DNA of 64,000 nt from assembly GCF_043195195.1 (NCBI RefSeq), contig NZ_JBAFWT010000013.1, forward strand, positions 1-64,000, in the 5' to 3' direction. Each line of letters opens with the position of its first letter. Position 1 is the first letter of the stretch. Shown in pieces: positions 44,148 to 53,262 of the stretch. A program made the translations under genes and the position numbers. Below the pieces are notes generated by a model. That model was not told where the DNA came from, searched no databases, and worked only from the letters and a program-made list of their open reading frames with translations. The stretch comes from NCEH01 sp043195195 (GTDB lineage: Bacteria; Pseudomonadota; Alphaproteobacteria; Rhizobiales; Xanthobacteraceae).

Positions 44148-45038
44148 TCAGGATGCCGCGGTACCGCGGGTGACAAAACCACCCACAGCGGCCACGAGAC
44201 GGTCGAGGACGAAGCCCACGACGCCGATATAGACCAGGGCCACGATGATGTCGGACAGGCGCGACGAGTTCCACGCATCCCAGATGAAGAAGCCGATGCC
44301 GACGCCGCCAGTGAGCATTTCCGCCGCCACGATGGCGAGCCAGGAGAGGCCGATGCCGATGCGCAGGCCGGTGAAGATGTAGGGCGCCGCAGACGGCAGC
44401 ATGATCTTCCAGAAGAATTCGATTGGGTTCAGCCGCAGAACCAGCGCCACGTTGCGATAGTCTTGCGGAATATTGCGAATGCCGACCGCCGTATTGATGA
44501 TGATCGGCCAGATGGCGGTGATGAAGATCACGAAAATGGCCGAGGGGCTGCTGTCGCGGAAGGCGGCCAGCGCCAGGGGCAGCCAGGCGAGCGGCGGCAC
44601 GGTGCGCAGCATCTGGAAGATCGGGTCGAGCCCGCGCATGGCCCAGATGGACTGGCCGATCACCGCGCCGATCAATATGCCCACCACGGCGGCAAGGCCG
44701 AAGCCCACCGCGACCCGCTGGAGCGACACCAGCACCCGCAGGCCGAGCCCGATATCCTGCGGCCCGGCGACGAAGAAGGGATCCACGATCAGATCCTTGC
44801 TGTCGGCCCAGATGCGGCTCGGCGGCGGCAAGGTGGCGCCGGGACCGGAGCACAGCAATTCCCACAAAAGGAGCAGCAGCACGGTCATCACCAGCGGCGG
44901 AAGGACATTCACGGCGGCGCCCGTCGCCCACGTGCGAAGGCGCGTCTTGGCCGGCGGGCGTGGGCGCGCGAGGCGGACCACTTCGGCCGCCGGGCGCTTC
45001 GGGGCCGGCGTCGTTTCCTTGAGAGCGGTGACGGACAT
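44148..45038 (-). CDS. nrtB: Nitrate ABC transporter permease
   Basis: 296 residues with six or more hydrophobic segments and the ABC permease EAA loop region (ALVLRLNPIEFFWKIMLPSAAPYIFTG is in that position). The basic N-terminus (Pro/Arg-rich to about 40) is cytoplasmic. The ATG at 45038 is chosen; GGGAG lies ten bases upstream. It follows nrtA by 83 bp. Confidence 0.94.
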   Translation of the reverse strand: MSVTALKETTPAPKRPAAEVVRLARPRPPAKTRLRTWATGAAVNVLPPLVMTVLLLLLWELLCSGPGATLPPPSRIWADSKDLIVDPFFVAGPQDIGLGLRVLVSLQRVAVGFGLAAVVGILIGAVIGQSIWAMRGLDPIFQMLRTVPPLAWLPLALAAFRDSSPSAIFVIFITAIWPIIINTAVGIRNIPQDYRNVALVLRLNPIEFFWKIMLPSAAPYIFTGLRIGIGLSWLAIVAAEMLTGGVGIGFFIWDAWNSSRLSDIIVALVYIGVVGFVLDRLVAAVGGFVTRGTAAS

Positions 45039-45121
45039 GGGGCAAAAGCTCCCGTTTTGAGGTCTGTTCATCGTGCAGGGCGAGGGCATCCGCGCCCGGA
45101 CGGCGCGGATGCGGCGGCGGC

Positions 45122-46480
45122 TCAGACTTCGACGCGCTTGATGCCGAGGCTCTTGAGATAGGCGGTCGGGTTCGCCGGATCGAAGATCTTGCCGTCGAAG
45201 AAGGTTTCCGTGCCGCGCGAGGTGGAGGTCGGGATCTCGGCCGCCGGAACCGAAAGGTCCTTCGCCGCCGCGCGCCAGATGTCCTCACGGTTCACCTTGT
45301 CGACCAGCGCGGAAATATCGATGGACGGCTCGAACTTGCCCCAGCGGATATCCTCGGTGACGAACCAGGCGTCATGGCTCTTGAACGGGTAGGAGGCATG
45401 ATCCTTCCAGAACTTCATGTATTGGTCGGAACCCTTCACCACCCGGCCGTTGCCGTAATTGATGTCGCCTTTCAGCCGGCCGATGATGTCGGCGACGGGC
45501 ACGTTGAACCACTGGCGCTTGCCGACGATCTCGGCCAGCTCCTGCTTGTTCTCCATCTTGTCGCACCATTGCTGGGCTTCCAGCACCGCCATCACGATGG
45601 CCTTGGTGGCATTGGGATTCTTGTCGACGAAGTCGGCGCGCATGCCGAGCGCCTTCTCGGGATGGTTCTTCCAGATCTCGCCTGTGGTGCAGGCGGTGAA
45701 GCCGATGCCCTGGTTGACGAGCTGCTCGTTCCAAGGCTCGCCGACGCAGAAGGCGTCCATGTTGCCCACCTTCATGTTCGCCACCATCTGCGGCGGCGGC
45801 ACCACGATGGTGGAAACGTCCTTGTCGGGATCGATGCCGGCGGCGGCCATCCAATAGCGGATCCACAGATCGTGGGTGCCGCCTGGAAAGGTCATGGCGA
45901 TCTTTACTTCCTTGCCCTCGGCCTTCTTCTGGGCAAATACGCTCTTTAACGCGGAGGCGTCGGCAGTGACTTTGAGGTCCTTGTATTCGTTGGAGACCGA
46001 GATGGCCTGCGCATCCAGATTGAGCCGGGCGAGGATGTACATGGGGGTCGGCACGTTGTTCTGCGTGACCTTGCCGGTGGAGATGAGATAGGGCATCGGG
46101 GTCAGGATATGGGCGCCGTCGATGCCGTTGGCCGCGCCGCCGAGCACGAGATTGTCGCGCGTCGCGCCCCAGGAGGCCTGCTTCACCACCTCCACGTCGG
46201 GCACGCCGTATTTCGCGAACAGGCCCTTCTCCTTGGCGATCACCAGGGGCGAGGCGTCCATCAGCGCGATATAGCCAAGCACCGCCTTGGTGGTCTCCGG
46301 CGCCGCCGCATGGGCGGAGGGCACGCCGCCCGGGAAGGCGACCTTCGCCGCCTCGAACAGGGCCGCCGCGCCCAGGGCGGCCGCGCTGCTTTTCAGCAGC
46401 GAGCGGCGCGCCGGCGAAGAGGGCTGGTCGTCCTGGCGGGCGACGGGCTGGCCGGGCCGGGCGGTGAAAGCGTCGGTCAT
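45122..46480 (-). CDS. nrtA: Periplasmic nitrate-binding protein
   Basis: 452 residues. It captures nitrate for the ABC transporter. The N-terminus has a Tat-type signal with RRSLLK followed by a hydrophobic stretch ending AHAAA near residue 60. The NrtA/CmpA fold follows, with GYIALMDASPLVIAKEKG and FCVGEPWNEQLV. The ATG at 46480 has GAGAGGGAAA upstream; the longer frame reads into the leader terminator and is not coding. First gene of the nitrate assimilation operon, controlled by the leader described separately. Confidence 0.95.
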   Translation of the reverse strand: MTDAFTARPGQPVARQDDQPSSPARRSLLKSSAAALGAAALFEAAKVAFPGGVPSAHAAAPETTKAVLGYIALMDASPLVIAKEKGLFAKYGVPDVEVVKQASWGATRDNLVLGGAANGIDGAHILTPMPYLISTGKVTQNNVPTPMYILARLNLDAQAISVSNEYKDLKVTADASALKSVFAQKKAEGKEVKIAMTFPGGTHDLWIRYWMAAAGIDPDKDVSTIVVPPPQMVANMKVGNMDAFCVGEPWNEQLVNQGIGFTACTTGEIWKNHPEKALGMRADFVDKNPNATKAIVMAVLEAQQWCDKMENKQELAEIVGKRQWFNVPVADIIGRLKGDINYGNGRVVKGSDQYMKFWKDHASYPFKSHDAWFVTEDIRWGKFEPSIDISALVDKVNREDIWRAAAKDLSVPAAEIPTSTSRGTETFFDGKIFDPANPTAYLKSLGIKRVEV

Positions 46481-46522
46481 TCTGATTTCCCTCTCGTGGA
46501 CATCGGACAAGGCGCAGAAACG

Positions 46523-46574
46523 AAAAAAGCCGCAGACAACGCGACGGCGGATGGCCATCGGTGTCAGCGGCTTT
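46523..46574 (-). terminator. Leader terminator controlling the nrtA operon
   Basis: On the minus strand AAAGCCGC (46574-46567) pairs with GCGGCTTT (46533-46526), extended inside by GACA/TGTC and CGA/TCG, and ends in a run of six T at 46528-46523. It lies between promoter and nrtA. Its 5' stem shares bases with the second ANTAR-type hairpin, so only one of the two can form. Confidence 0.85.
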
Positions 46575-46597
46575 GCTGAAGGTCCCTGCGGTGGGAC
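46564..46597 (-). promoter_or_regulatory. Two-hairpin ANTAR (NasT) target in the nrtA leader RNA
   Basis: Minus-strand RNA 46597-46582 folds as GUCCC-ACCGCA-GGGAC, and 46579-46564 as UCAGC-AAAGCC-GCUGA, separated by two bases. Both loops have six bases with A in position 1 and G in position 4, the published features of RNA bound by ANTAR proteins. The 3' half of the second hairpin is also the 5' arm of the terminator, so NasT binding should prevent termination. nasT is present at 49936-50526. Confidence 0.88.
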
Positions 46598-46643
46598 GAA
46601 TTTGGCGACACGAACATCATTGTCCGCATCTGGAATTCATCTA

Positions 46644-46660
46644 TTCAAGTCTCGTGCCAA
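46644..46660 (-). promoter_or_regulatory. Sigma-54 promoter for the nrtA operon
   Basis: On the minus strand the sequence TTGGCACGAGACTTGAA matches the -24/-12 consensus TTGGCACG-N4-TTGCA except for A in place of C at -12. Transcription would begin near 46633, about 36 bases before the first leader hairpin. A sigma-54 promoter implies activation by NtrC under nitrogen limitation. The 10-bp palindrome GCGTATACGC about 100 bp upstream is a possible activator site, but it does not match the NtrC consensus well. Confidence 0.75.
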
Positions 46661-46866
46661 CTTGGGATTTCCTCTCATCTTGCTGAAAATATTGAGAGAA
46701 ATCTGGGGCGAAAAATCTGCTCTTGAGAGGGGTGCTCATTTTGCATGCGCGTATACGCAGCATGTGCCAACCGATGCGGCAGGTCGGCGGCGCCGCTTGA
46801 GATCCCGCCGCGCGTTCGGCACCATGGCCCGAAAGCCGTCGGAACGTACGGGAGGAGACGCGAAGA

Positions 46867-48678
46867 ATGTGTATCAATTGCAGCCTGAACGAAGCCTTGG
46901 GCGCCTTCGCCACAGCGGCTGAGGCAGCGCCGCGCGCGCCGCTGCGGCTCTCCCGGCGGGGATTCGTGGGCGGAACCCTCGCCTGCACGGCGGCGGCCTC
47001 GGCCGCGCCCCTCTCCGCTTTGGCCGCGACCGGGGATGCGGACATCATCCTGCGGGGCGGAAAGATCTATACGCAAAATCCCGCGCAGCCCTGGGCAGAA
47101 GCTTTGGCGGTGCGGGGCAAGACCATCGCCGCCGTGGGGACCACCGGCGAGATCGACAAGCTCAAGGGCGCCGGGACCAAGGTGGTGGAGCTGAACGGTC
47201 GGCTGGTGATGCCGGGGTTCGTGGAGGGCCATATCCACCCGTTCCTCGGGGCATTCCTCACCTCCGGCATCGATCTCCAGGTGCCCACCAAGGATGAGGC
47301 GCTCGCGGCCATCGCCCGCTACGCGCGCGAGAACCCCACGGGCAACATCCGGGGCTTCGGCTGGCGCGTCGACATGTTCCCGCCAGAGGGGCCGACGCGG
47401 CAGGAACTGGACAAGATCATTCCCGACCGTCCCGCCTTCTTCTTCGCCATCGACGGCCACAGCCTGTGGGTGAACAGCAAGGCGCTGGAAGTGGCGCGGG
47501 TCACCAAGGATACGCCCGACCCGATTCCGCGCTTCAGCTATTACGTGCGCGACAAGGACGGGCATCCCACCGGCTATGCGCTGGAGGTGAATGCGGTGCT
47601 CGCGCTGGTGAACGCCATCGAGCCGATCTCTCCGGTCGCGTTCGGCAAGCTTGCGGAAGGCTGGCTGCCGAAGGCGAGCGCGGCGGGCATCACCGCGATC
47701 TTCGATGCCGGCGTGCCGCCGGTGGGGAGCGACCAGAGCGCGATCCTCAAACTCTATACCGACCTTGAGGCACGCGGCGCCCTGCCGTTCCGGGTGGTCG
47801 GCTCCTATCTCGTGAAGTCTCCGCCCGTCGAGGGCACGGTGGCGGCGCTGGAGGAGATGCGCGCCAAGGTCGCCTCCGAACTGGTGCAGATCGCCGTGGT
47901 GAAGATCATCGGCGACGGCACGCAGGAAGGCTATACCGCATGGCTGCTGGAGCCCTATGCGGACCGGCCGGATTTCACCGGCGGCTCGCCGTTCTCCCGC
48001 GATGAGTGGACGCGCCTGATCGGCGCCGTCGACAAGGCCGGGTTCGACGTCCACGTGCATGCGTGCGGCGAGGGAACGACGCGGGCCGCCCTCGACGCCA
48101 TCGAGCAGGCGATCGCCGCCAATCCGCAGCGCCAGCGCCGGCACACCATCGCGCATCTGGTCTATGTGGACGACGCGGATATTCCCCGCTTCGGCAAGCT
48201 CGGGGTCATCGGCCAGTTCTCCGCCAATTGGATGTCCGCCGATCCCGACACCACCGAGATCCTCAAGGATCGCTACGGGGCACGCCAGCAGCGCATCTAT
48301 CGCCCGCGATCCCAGCTTGAGGCGGGAGGGCGCATCTCCTTCGGCACCGACTGGCCCGCGGCCGGCTATTTCTCCACCTTCAAGCCGCTCGATTCGATCC
48401 AGATCGCGGTGACGCGCCAGCTCATCGGCGCGGCGAGCAATCCGGTGCTCGAACCGGCCGCCGAGCGCCTGACGCTCGCCCAGGCGGTCCATGCCAATAC
48501 CCTTGGCGCGGCCTATCAGATCCGCATGGACGACAAGATCGGCTCGCTGGAGGTGGGCAAGATGGCCGACCTCGTGGTGCTGGAGAAGAACATCTTCGAT
48601 GGCCCGGTGCACGCCATCGCCGCGACGCGGATCGACCTCACGCTCATGAACGGCAAGCTGACCCACGGGGAGGTGTAA
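46867..48678 (+). CDS. Exported amidohydrolase-family protein, YtcJ-like
   Basis: 603 residues. Metal-dependent amidohydrolase of the large YtcJ-like group, substrate unknown. Metal-binding motifs are EGHIHPFLG early and VHVHACGEG and TIAHLVYVD later, with SFGTDWPAAG near the end. The N-terminus carries a Tat-type signal, LSRRGFVGGTLACTAAA (about 28-45), so it should be periplasmic; it is preceded by CINC, unusual before a Tat motif. GGAGGAG lies nine bases before the ATG. It is divergent from the nitrate operon. Confidence 0.88.
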   Translation: MCINCSLNEALGAFATAAEAAPRAPLRLSRRGFVGGTLACTAAASAAPLSALAATGDADIILRGGKIYTQNPAQPWAEALAVRGKTIAAVGTTGEIDKLKGAGTKVVELNGRLVMPGFVEGHIHPFLGAFLTSGIDLQVPTKDEALAAIARYARENPTGNIRGFGWRVDMFPPEGPTRQELDKIIPDRPAFFFAIDGHSLWVNSKALEVARVTKDTPDPIPRFSYYVRDKDGHPTGYALEVNAVLALVNAIEPISPVAFGKLAEGWLPKASAAGITAIFDAGVPPVGSDQSAILKLYTDLEARGALPFRVVGSYLVKSPPVEGTVAALEEMRAKVASELVQIAVVKIIGDGTQEGYTAWLLEPYADRPDFTGGSPFSRDEWTRLIGAVDKAGFDVHVHACGEGTTRAALDAIEQAIAANPQRQRRHTIAHLVYVDDADIPRFGKLGVIGQFSANWMSADPDTTEILKDRYGARQQRIYRPRSQLEAGGRISFGTDWPAAGYFSTFKPLDSIQIAVTRQLIGAASNPVLEPAAERLTLAQAVHANTLGAAYQIRMDDKIGSLEVGKMADLVVLEKNIFDGPVHAIAATRIDLTLMNGKLTHGEV

Positions 48679-48802
48679 GCGGCCTGCGCCGCGCGCCTCA
48701 TCCCAACGGCACCGGTCCTCGACCGGGGCCGCGCGGGTTTGGCTTTAACGCCGCGCGGGCCTGGACCCAGCGCCGATGATCGAGGCTCCTCAGCCGCTGG
48801 GG

Positions 48803-49939
48803 TCATTCGCCGGTGGCGAGGAAGCGCGCGGCGTCGAATGGCGGGCCGAGCTGGGTTGCGACGCAATCCGGCTCGGCGCCGTGCGGGGCGGGTGGCACGC
48901 CGACCGCCTGGTCGAAGATATCCGGCCGGTAGACCGACATGGCCTCGCGCGCCGCGTCCGGCGCCCATTCCCCCTGGTGGGCCTCGACGATCTGGCTGTA
49001 GAGCCAGAGCGCATGGTTCGGCTCGGGGCGGTTGGCGCCGTCGCGATGCAGCACCAGATAATCGTCGTGCGCCCGCAGCGGGCCGCCGGGCGCGGTGTGG
49101 AGCCGCCCGTCCAGGGTCCGGCGCAGCACGTCGGCGGGCAGGGAGAGATGGCGCGGCTCGCCCAGCAGGCGCGCGAGATCCTCATGGTTGGCGGGGTCCT
49201 CGCACCAGCGCGCGGCGGCGTAGAGCGCCCGCACCAGGCGATGCAGCACGTCGGATTCGGTATTGGCGAAGCGGGCGTGCACGCCCAGCACCTTTTCCGG
49301 CACCCAGCCGAAGATTTCCGCGCCGAGCACGGCGATGCGGCCCACATCGGCATCCACCGCCACGCTGTTCCAGGGGCTGCCGACGCAGAAGCCATGCACC
49401 AGCCCGTTGCGCAGGCTCTCCGCCATGAAGGGGGGCGGGATCACCACCAGCCGGACGTCGCGGTCCGGGTCCACGCCGCCGGCCTTGAGGAAATTGCGCA
49501 CCAGATAGGTATGGGTGGAGAAGCTGTACACCGAGGCGAAGATCAAGGGCTCGCGCCCCGCTGCGCGCCGCAGCGCCACCACCCGGCCGAGCGCGCGCGC
49601 AGCGCCCAGCGCGGTGGACAGATCGATGCCGGTGTCTCCCATCGCGGCATAGACATCCTTGGCGATGGTGAGGGCGCTGCCGTTGAGATTGAGCGCGAAC
49701 GGCACCACCAGCGGCACCCGGACATGGCCGAGCCCGAGCGAGGAGGCGATCGCCAGCGGGCCCAGCATGTGGGCACCGTCCAGCAGGCCGACATTCACCT
49801 TGTCGCGGATATTGGCCCAGGAGACTTCCTTGTGGAGATCGATCTCCAACCCCTCGGCCATGGAGAAGCCGCGCTCGGCGGCGGCGATCAGCACGGCGGC
49901 GTCGGTGAGGGGAATGAACCCCATGGCGAGGCGTCTCAT
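48803..49939 (-). CDS. nasS: NasS nitrate/nitrite sensor protein
   Basis: 378 residues. NasS resembles the nitrate-binding protein NrtA but has no signal peptide and stays in the cytoplasm. It holds NasT inactive until nitrate or nitrite binds. MRRLAMGFIPLTDAAVLIAAAERG and FCVGSPWNSVAVD correspond to NrtA blocks. Its start overlaps the nasT stop as ATGA, as expected for a sensor and its partner made together. It lies upstream of the nitrate operon, with the amidohydrolase gene between. Confidence 0.93.
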   Translation of the reverse strand: MRRLAMGFIPLTDAAVLIAAAERGFSMAEGLEIDLHKEVSWANIRDKVNVGLLDGAHMLGPLAIASSLGLGHVRVPLVVPFALNLNGSALTIAKDVYAAMGDTGIDLSTALGAARALGRVVALRRAAGREPLIFASVYSFSTHTYLVRNFLKAGGVDPDRDVRLVVIPPPFMAESLRNGLVHGFCVGSPWNSVAVDADVGRIAVLGAEIFGWVPEKVLGVHARFANTESDVLHRLVRALYAAARWCEDPANHEDLARLLGEPRHLSLPADVLRRTLDGRLHTAPGGPLRAHDDYLVLHRDGANRPEPNHALWLYSQIVEAHQGEWAPDAAREAMSVYRPDIFDQAVGVPPAPHGAEPDCVATQLGPPFDAARFLATGE

Positions 49940-50526
49940 CGCAACATCTCCGCGGCGGTGATGACGGACTGGGCGATGTCCACCATCCGCTTCTTCTCGT
50001 TCATGGCGGTGCGACGCATCAGGCTATAGGCCGCCTGCTCGTCGATATTCTTCATCTTCATGAGAATCAGCTTGGCGCGGTCCACCAGCTTGCGTTCCTC
50101 AAGCTGGCTCTTGGCCTCCTCCAGTTCCTCCTTGAGGCGGGCGAAGGCGCGAAAGCGCGAGATGGTGGTTTCCAGTATCGGCTTCACCCGGTCCTTGCGC
50201 AGCCCGTCCACCACATAGGAGGCCACGCCGGCGGCAATCGCTTCCTCAATGGTCTTCCCGTCCGACTGGTCCACGAACATGGCGACCGGGCGCTTCACCT
50301 CGCGGCTCATCTGGAACATCTGCTCGATGGTGTCACGGCTCGGGTCTTCGAGGTCGATCAGGATCACGTCCGGATCGATGGCATAGATGCGTTCCAGCAG
50401 GTTCTTGTGGCCCTCGACGCGCAGCACATTGACATAGCCGGCCTCGCGCAGCCCCTCGCTGAGGATGGCCGCGCGCACGGGGCTCTCATCGACGATCACG
50501 ATGCGCAAGGTTAGATCGCTGGCCAT
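49936..50526 (-). CDS. nasT: NasT transcription antiterminator (receiver plus ANTAR domain)
   Basis: 196 residues. NasT binds a two-hairpin leader RNA and lets RNA polymerase pass a terminator. The N-terminal receiver-like domain (LRIVIVDESPVRAAIL, DVILIDLEDPS) is followed by a coiled-coil helix (about 125-145) and the C-terminal ANTAR domain (VDRAKLILMKMKNIDEQAAY, LMRRTAM). The expected RNA target lies upstream of nrtA. It is transcribed first in a nasT-nasS pair. Confidence 0.94.
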   Translation of the reverse strand: MASDLTLRIVIVDESPVRAAILSEGLREAGYVNVLRVEGHKNLLERIYAIDPDVILIDLEDPSRDTIEQMFQMSREVKRPVAMFVDQSDGKTIEEAIAAGVASYVVDGLRKDRVKPILETTISRFRAFARLKEELEEAKSQLEERKLVDRAKLILMKMKNIDEQAAYSLMRRTAMNEKKRMVDIAQSVITAAEMLR

Positions 50527-50734
50527 TGAGGTCCGTGGCTGGAGCCGTCTGAAAAAGTCGCGCCGGCCTGAGGTCGGGCTCCCCTTGTCGAAGGGTTATT
50601 GCGCGAAAGGGCGCATGGGGCGACGTACGCCGCACCTGCCTTATGCATCAGCTTAAGGTGCGGCAAGGTCAAGCCCACCGTCAACGCGGGGGTACGGGTC
50701 AAAGGATGCGCGAGGGCCGGAAGATCCGCCACGC

Positions 50735-51439
50735 TCATTTCTTCGTCTCGATCTGCGCGGCGTCGATGTCGAGCACGCCTTTCTGCGAGAACAGGACGAT
50801 ACGGGAGATGGCGCCGATATCCAGCTCCGTCTTGTCGGGGGTCATGAGGCTTTCGAACGGCACGCGGACCTCGAACGGCCCGGGCGGCAGAGTATCGAGC
50901 CTGTTGAAGCGGGTGGTCCAATTGCTCGACGCGGCATCGTCGATCCGCACGATGAACTCGACCGGTTCGGAATTCATGTTGCGCCCGCGCACCACCAGGG
51001 CGTCATTGCGCGCGAAGGCACGGGGCGGGGAAAACACCTGCTCCAGGGCCGCGGTGGTGCGCGAATTGACGATGAAGGGCGGCGCCTTCACCACGGTCGG
51101 CGCGGGGGCCTGGGCCGGCGCGGGGGCCGGTGCCGGATTCGGGGGTGGGAATATTTGGGGCGCGGCGGTTTGCCGTATCTCGGAGGGGCGGGCGGCGGCG
51201 GGCGGCCCTGCGGCCGCAGAGGGTGCGCCAGAGGGCGCTCCAGCGGGCGTGCCGAGGGGAGGGGCCGGGGCGGCCTTGGGCGCGGATGCGGCCTGCGAGG
51301 CCGGCGCGGCCGGGCGTTCCATGGTGATGCGCTCGATGACATCGGGGCGGAACAGCATGATGCCGGCGGTGGTGGCGCCGGCCACGCCGAACACGGCGCC
51401 CCAGGCGAAGCCTCCAAGCCAGGTTCGGATTACGCTCAT
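50735..51439 (-). CDS. Membrane-anchored Pro/Ala-rich protein
   Basis: 234 residues, not recognised. One N-terminal membrane helix (about 8-28) is followed by a long Pro/Ala-rich low-complexity stretch (about 45-115), and then a folded C-terminal region of about 110 residues (FIVRIDDAASSNWTTRFNRL, VRVPFESLM). The likely topology places the C-terminal part in the periplasm. The ATG at 51439 is chosen because it gives the membrane anchor at the start. It is divergent from the glycosyltransferase gene by 94 bp. Confidence 0.7.
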   Translation of the reverse strand: MSVIRTWLGGFAWGAVFGVAGATTAGIMLFRPDVIERITMERPAAPASQAASAPKAAPAPPLGTPAGAPSGAPSAAAGPPAAARPSEIRQTAAPQIFPPPNPAPAPAPAQAPAPTVVKAPPFIVNSRTTAALEQVFSPPRAFARNDALVVRGRNMNSEPVEFIVRIDDAASSNWTTRFNRLDTLPPGPFEVRVPFESLMTPDKTELDIGAISRIVLFSQKGVLDIDAAQIETKK

Positions 51440-51533
51440 GGCTTTGTTCCATGGGGCATGGACGGCGCCCCCTGTGAACTTTAGAAAGCGCCCGTGGCCT
51501 TTAGGCAAGGGGCTTGGTGAGGCGGGAGGTTGC

Positions 51534-53177
51534 GTGGCGCACACGGGCGGGGACGACCGGATCGGGGCCCTCGTGGGCTCAGGCCTTCAGGCGCTGCTGT
51601 TTGCCATTTTCGCAGCTTTGCTGATGGTGGTGCTGGCGCTGTATCAAAGCGCCTCGGGCGCGTTCGTCGCGGAATTCTCCGCGACCGAGGCGCAGGAGGC
51701 GGGCCATTATGTCACCGGCCTGATGTTCGCCGATTATGCGCACGCGGGCTTTCCCGCGCCGTTCGCCTTCATCGAGAGCTTCTTCCTGCAGTATCCGCGC
51801 GTCGCGCTGGGGCCCAATCCGCCACTTTATTACGTCATCGAGGGCTTGTGGTTTCTCGCGGCCTCTCCCTCGACCCCGGCCGCCCTGGTGCTGCCCTGCC
51901 TCATGGCCGCGGTCCTGGCGGTGAGTGCGGGCTTCCTCGTCGCGCGCCAGCTCGGGCCGCTGCCGGGCATCGCGGTGTGCGGGGTGCTGCTGGCCCTGAC
52001 GCCCTTGCGCGCGGCGCTCCTGGTGGTGTCGCTGGACATGCCGGCGGCCCTGTTGGCCCTCCTCGCCGCGCTCGCCTATTGGCGTCACCTGAGGACCGGC
52101 AGCCTCGCCTGGTCGCTCGGCTTCGGCCTTCTGGCCAGCGCGGCCATGCTCACCGATTTTGCCATGATCGTTCTGGCGCTGCTGCCGCCGCTCGCCGCCG
52201 TGTGCGGGCGCCGCCTCGACCTGATGCGCCGCCCGCGCTTCTTTCTGCCCTACGCCTTGATGCTGGTGCTCGCCGGGCCCTGGGTCCTCGGCACTTATCC
52301 GCTTGTGGCGGGCCATTTCGCGGGCGGCTGGGGGCCGGCGTTCCTGCACGTCTCGGCGCCGTTCTATGGCGCGGCGCTGGTGGCGGGACTGACCCCGCTG
52401 ATCCTCGCGCTCGCGGCCTTCGGGGCGGTGTCGGCCGTCGTCTCGGCTTGGCGGCGGAGCGAGACGCCGAGCGACCTGTTCACCACCCTGGCGGCTCTGT
52501 CCGGCGCCCTGCTCGTGGGGAACCTGCTGGTGCCGCTCGCGCCCGACGCCGGTCATCTGCTGCCCGCCCTCGCGCCGCTGGTGATGCTGGCGGTCTATGG
52601 CGGCGTGTCGCTGATCGGCCTCATCATCACGGGATGGCCGATCCTGTCCGGCCTGGTCGTGCTGCTGGTGTTGCTGCTCGCGGCGCTGCCGGCATTGCTG
52701 ACCCCGTTGCTGAAGCTGCCGATCGGCATGGAGCCCGCTGCCCGCGCCATATTGGAGCGGCAGGCGGGGACGGCGCTCGTTCTCGTCGCCTCCGACGCGA
52801 AGGGGGAGGGCGCGCTGATCGCCGCGATCGCCCAGCGTGATCGCGCGCGCACCGCCTTCGTCGCTCCGGTCCGCCGGCTGCTGCCGGCGCAGGCCCAGGG
52901 GACCCTCGCTACACCGGCCGAGGATGGCGCGGCCCTGGTGGCGAGCGGCGCCGGCTTCATCGTGCTCGATACCGCCCCGGCCGCCCAGGCGATGCCGCAG
53001 AACGTCCGGCTGCGCGCCGCCCTGGCGCAGGCGCCGGAAGGGTTTGCCCCGCTCGGCACATTTGCGAGGGCCGATGGCACGGGCGAGGTTCGCCTCTATG
53101 GCGTCAGCGCGAACGCTGGGGTGGCCGCCGCCCCGGCGCGCCTGCGCATGTTGCTGCGCCCCCGGAGCGGAGGCTGA
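51534..53177 (+). CDS. ArnT/GT39-like polytopic glycosyltransferase
   Basis: 547 residues with about ten hydrophobic segments, then a soluble periplasmic-type domain from about 410 to 547. The first loop has acidic residues (FVAEFSATEAQEAGHY) and YPRVALGPNPPLYYVIEG, in the position where GT39-type enzymes keep their catalytic acid and lipid-donor contacts. It probably moves a sugar from a lipid carrier onto a cell-envelope acceptor. The GTG start has GGGAGG just upstream. Confidence 0.75.
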   Translation: MAHTGGDDRIGALVGSGLQALLFAIFAALLMVVLALYQSASGAFVAEFSATEAQEAGHYVTGLMFADYAHAGFPAPFAFIESFFLQYPRVALGPNPPLYYVIEGLWFLAASPSTPAALVLPCLMAAVLAVSAGFLVARQLGPLPGIAVCGVLLALTPLRAALLVVSLDMPAALLALLAALAYWRHLRTGSLAWSLGFGLLASAAMLTDFAMIVLALLPPLAAVCGRRLDLMRRPRFFLPYALMLVLAGPWVLGTYPLVAGHFAGGWGPAFLHVSAPFYGAALVAGLTPLILALAAFGAVSAVVSAWRRSETPSDLFTTLAALSGALLVGNLLVPLAPDAGHLLPALAPLVMLAVYGGVSLIGLIITGWPILSGLVVLLVLLLAALPALLTPLLKLPIGMEPAARAILERQAGTALVLVASDAKGEGALIAAIAQRDRARTAFVAPVRRLLPAQAQGTLATPAEDGAALVASGAGFIVLDTAPAAQAMPQNVRLRAALAQAPEGFAPLGTFARADGTGEVRLYGVSANAGVAAAPARLRMLLRPRSGG

Positions 53178-53262
53178 TTCTCCGAAACGGAAGCTGTGCT
53201 GTGACAATGGGTTACACAACCCGCCTTGACGCTGGGCGGCATCCTCGCGACAACCCCGTGCC

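Noticed and set aside
42891..45161. Plus-strand open frame opposite globin, nrtC and nrtB
   Set aside because: Antisense shadow of three well-supported transport and globin genes.
46741..46775. Candidate NtrC enhancer upstream of the sigma-54 promoter
   Set aside because: It holds a 10-bp palindrome (GCGTATACGC) at a suitable distance, but it does not match the NtrC consensus TGCAC-N7-GTGCA, so it was not listed as a feature.
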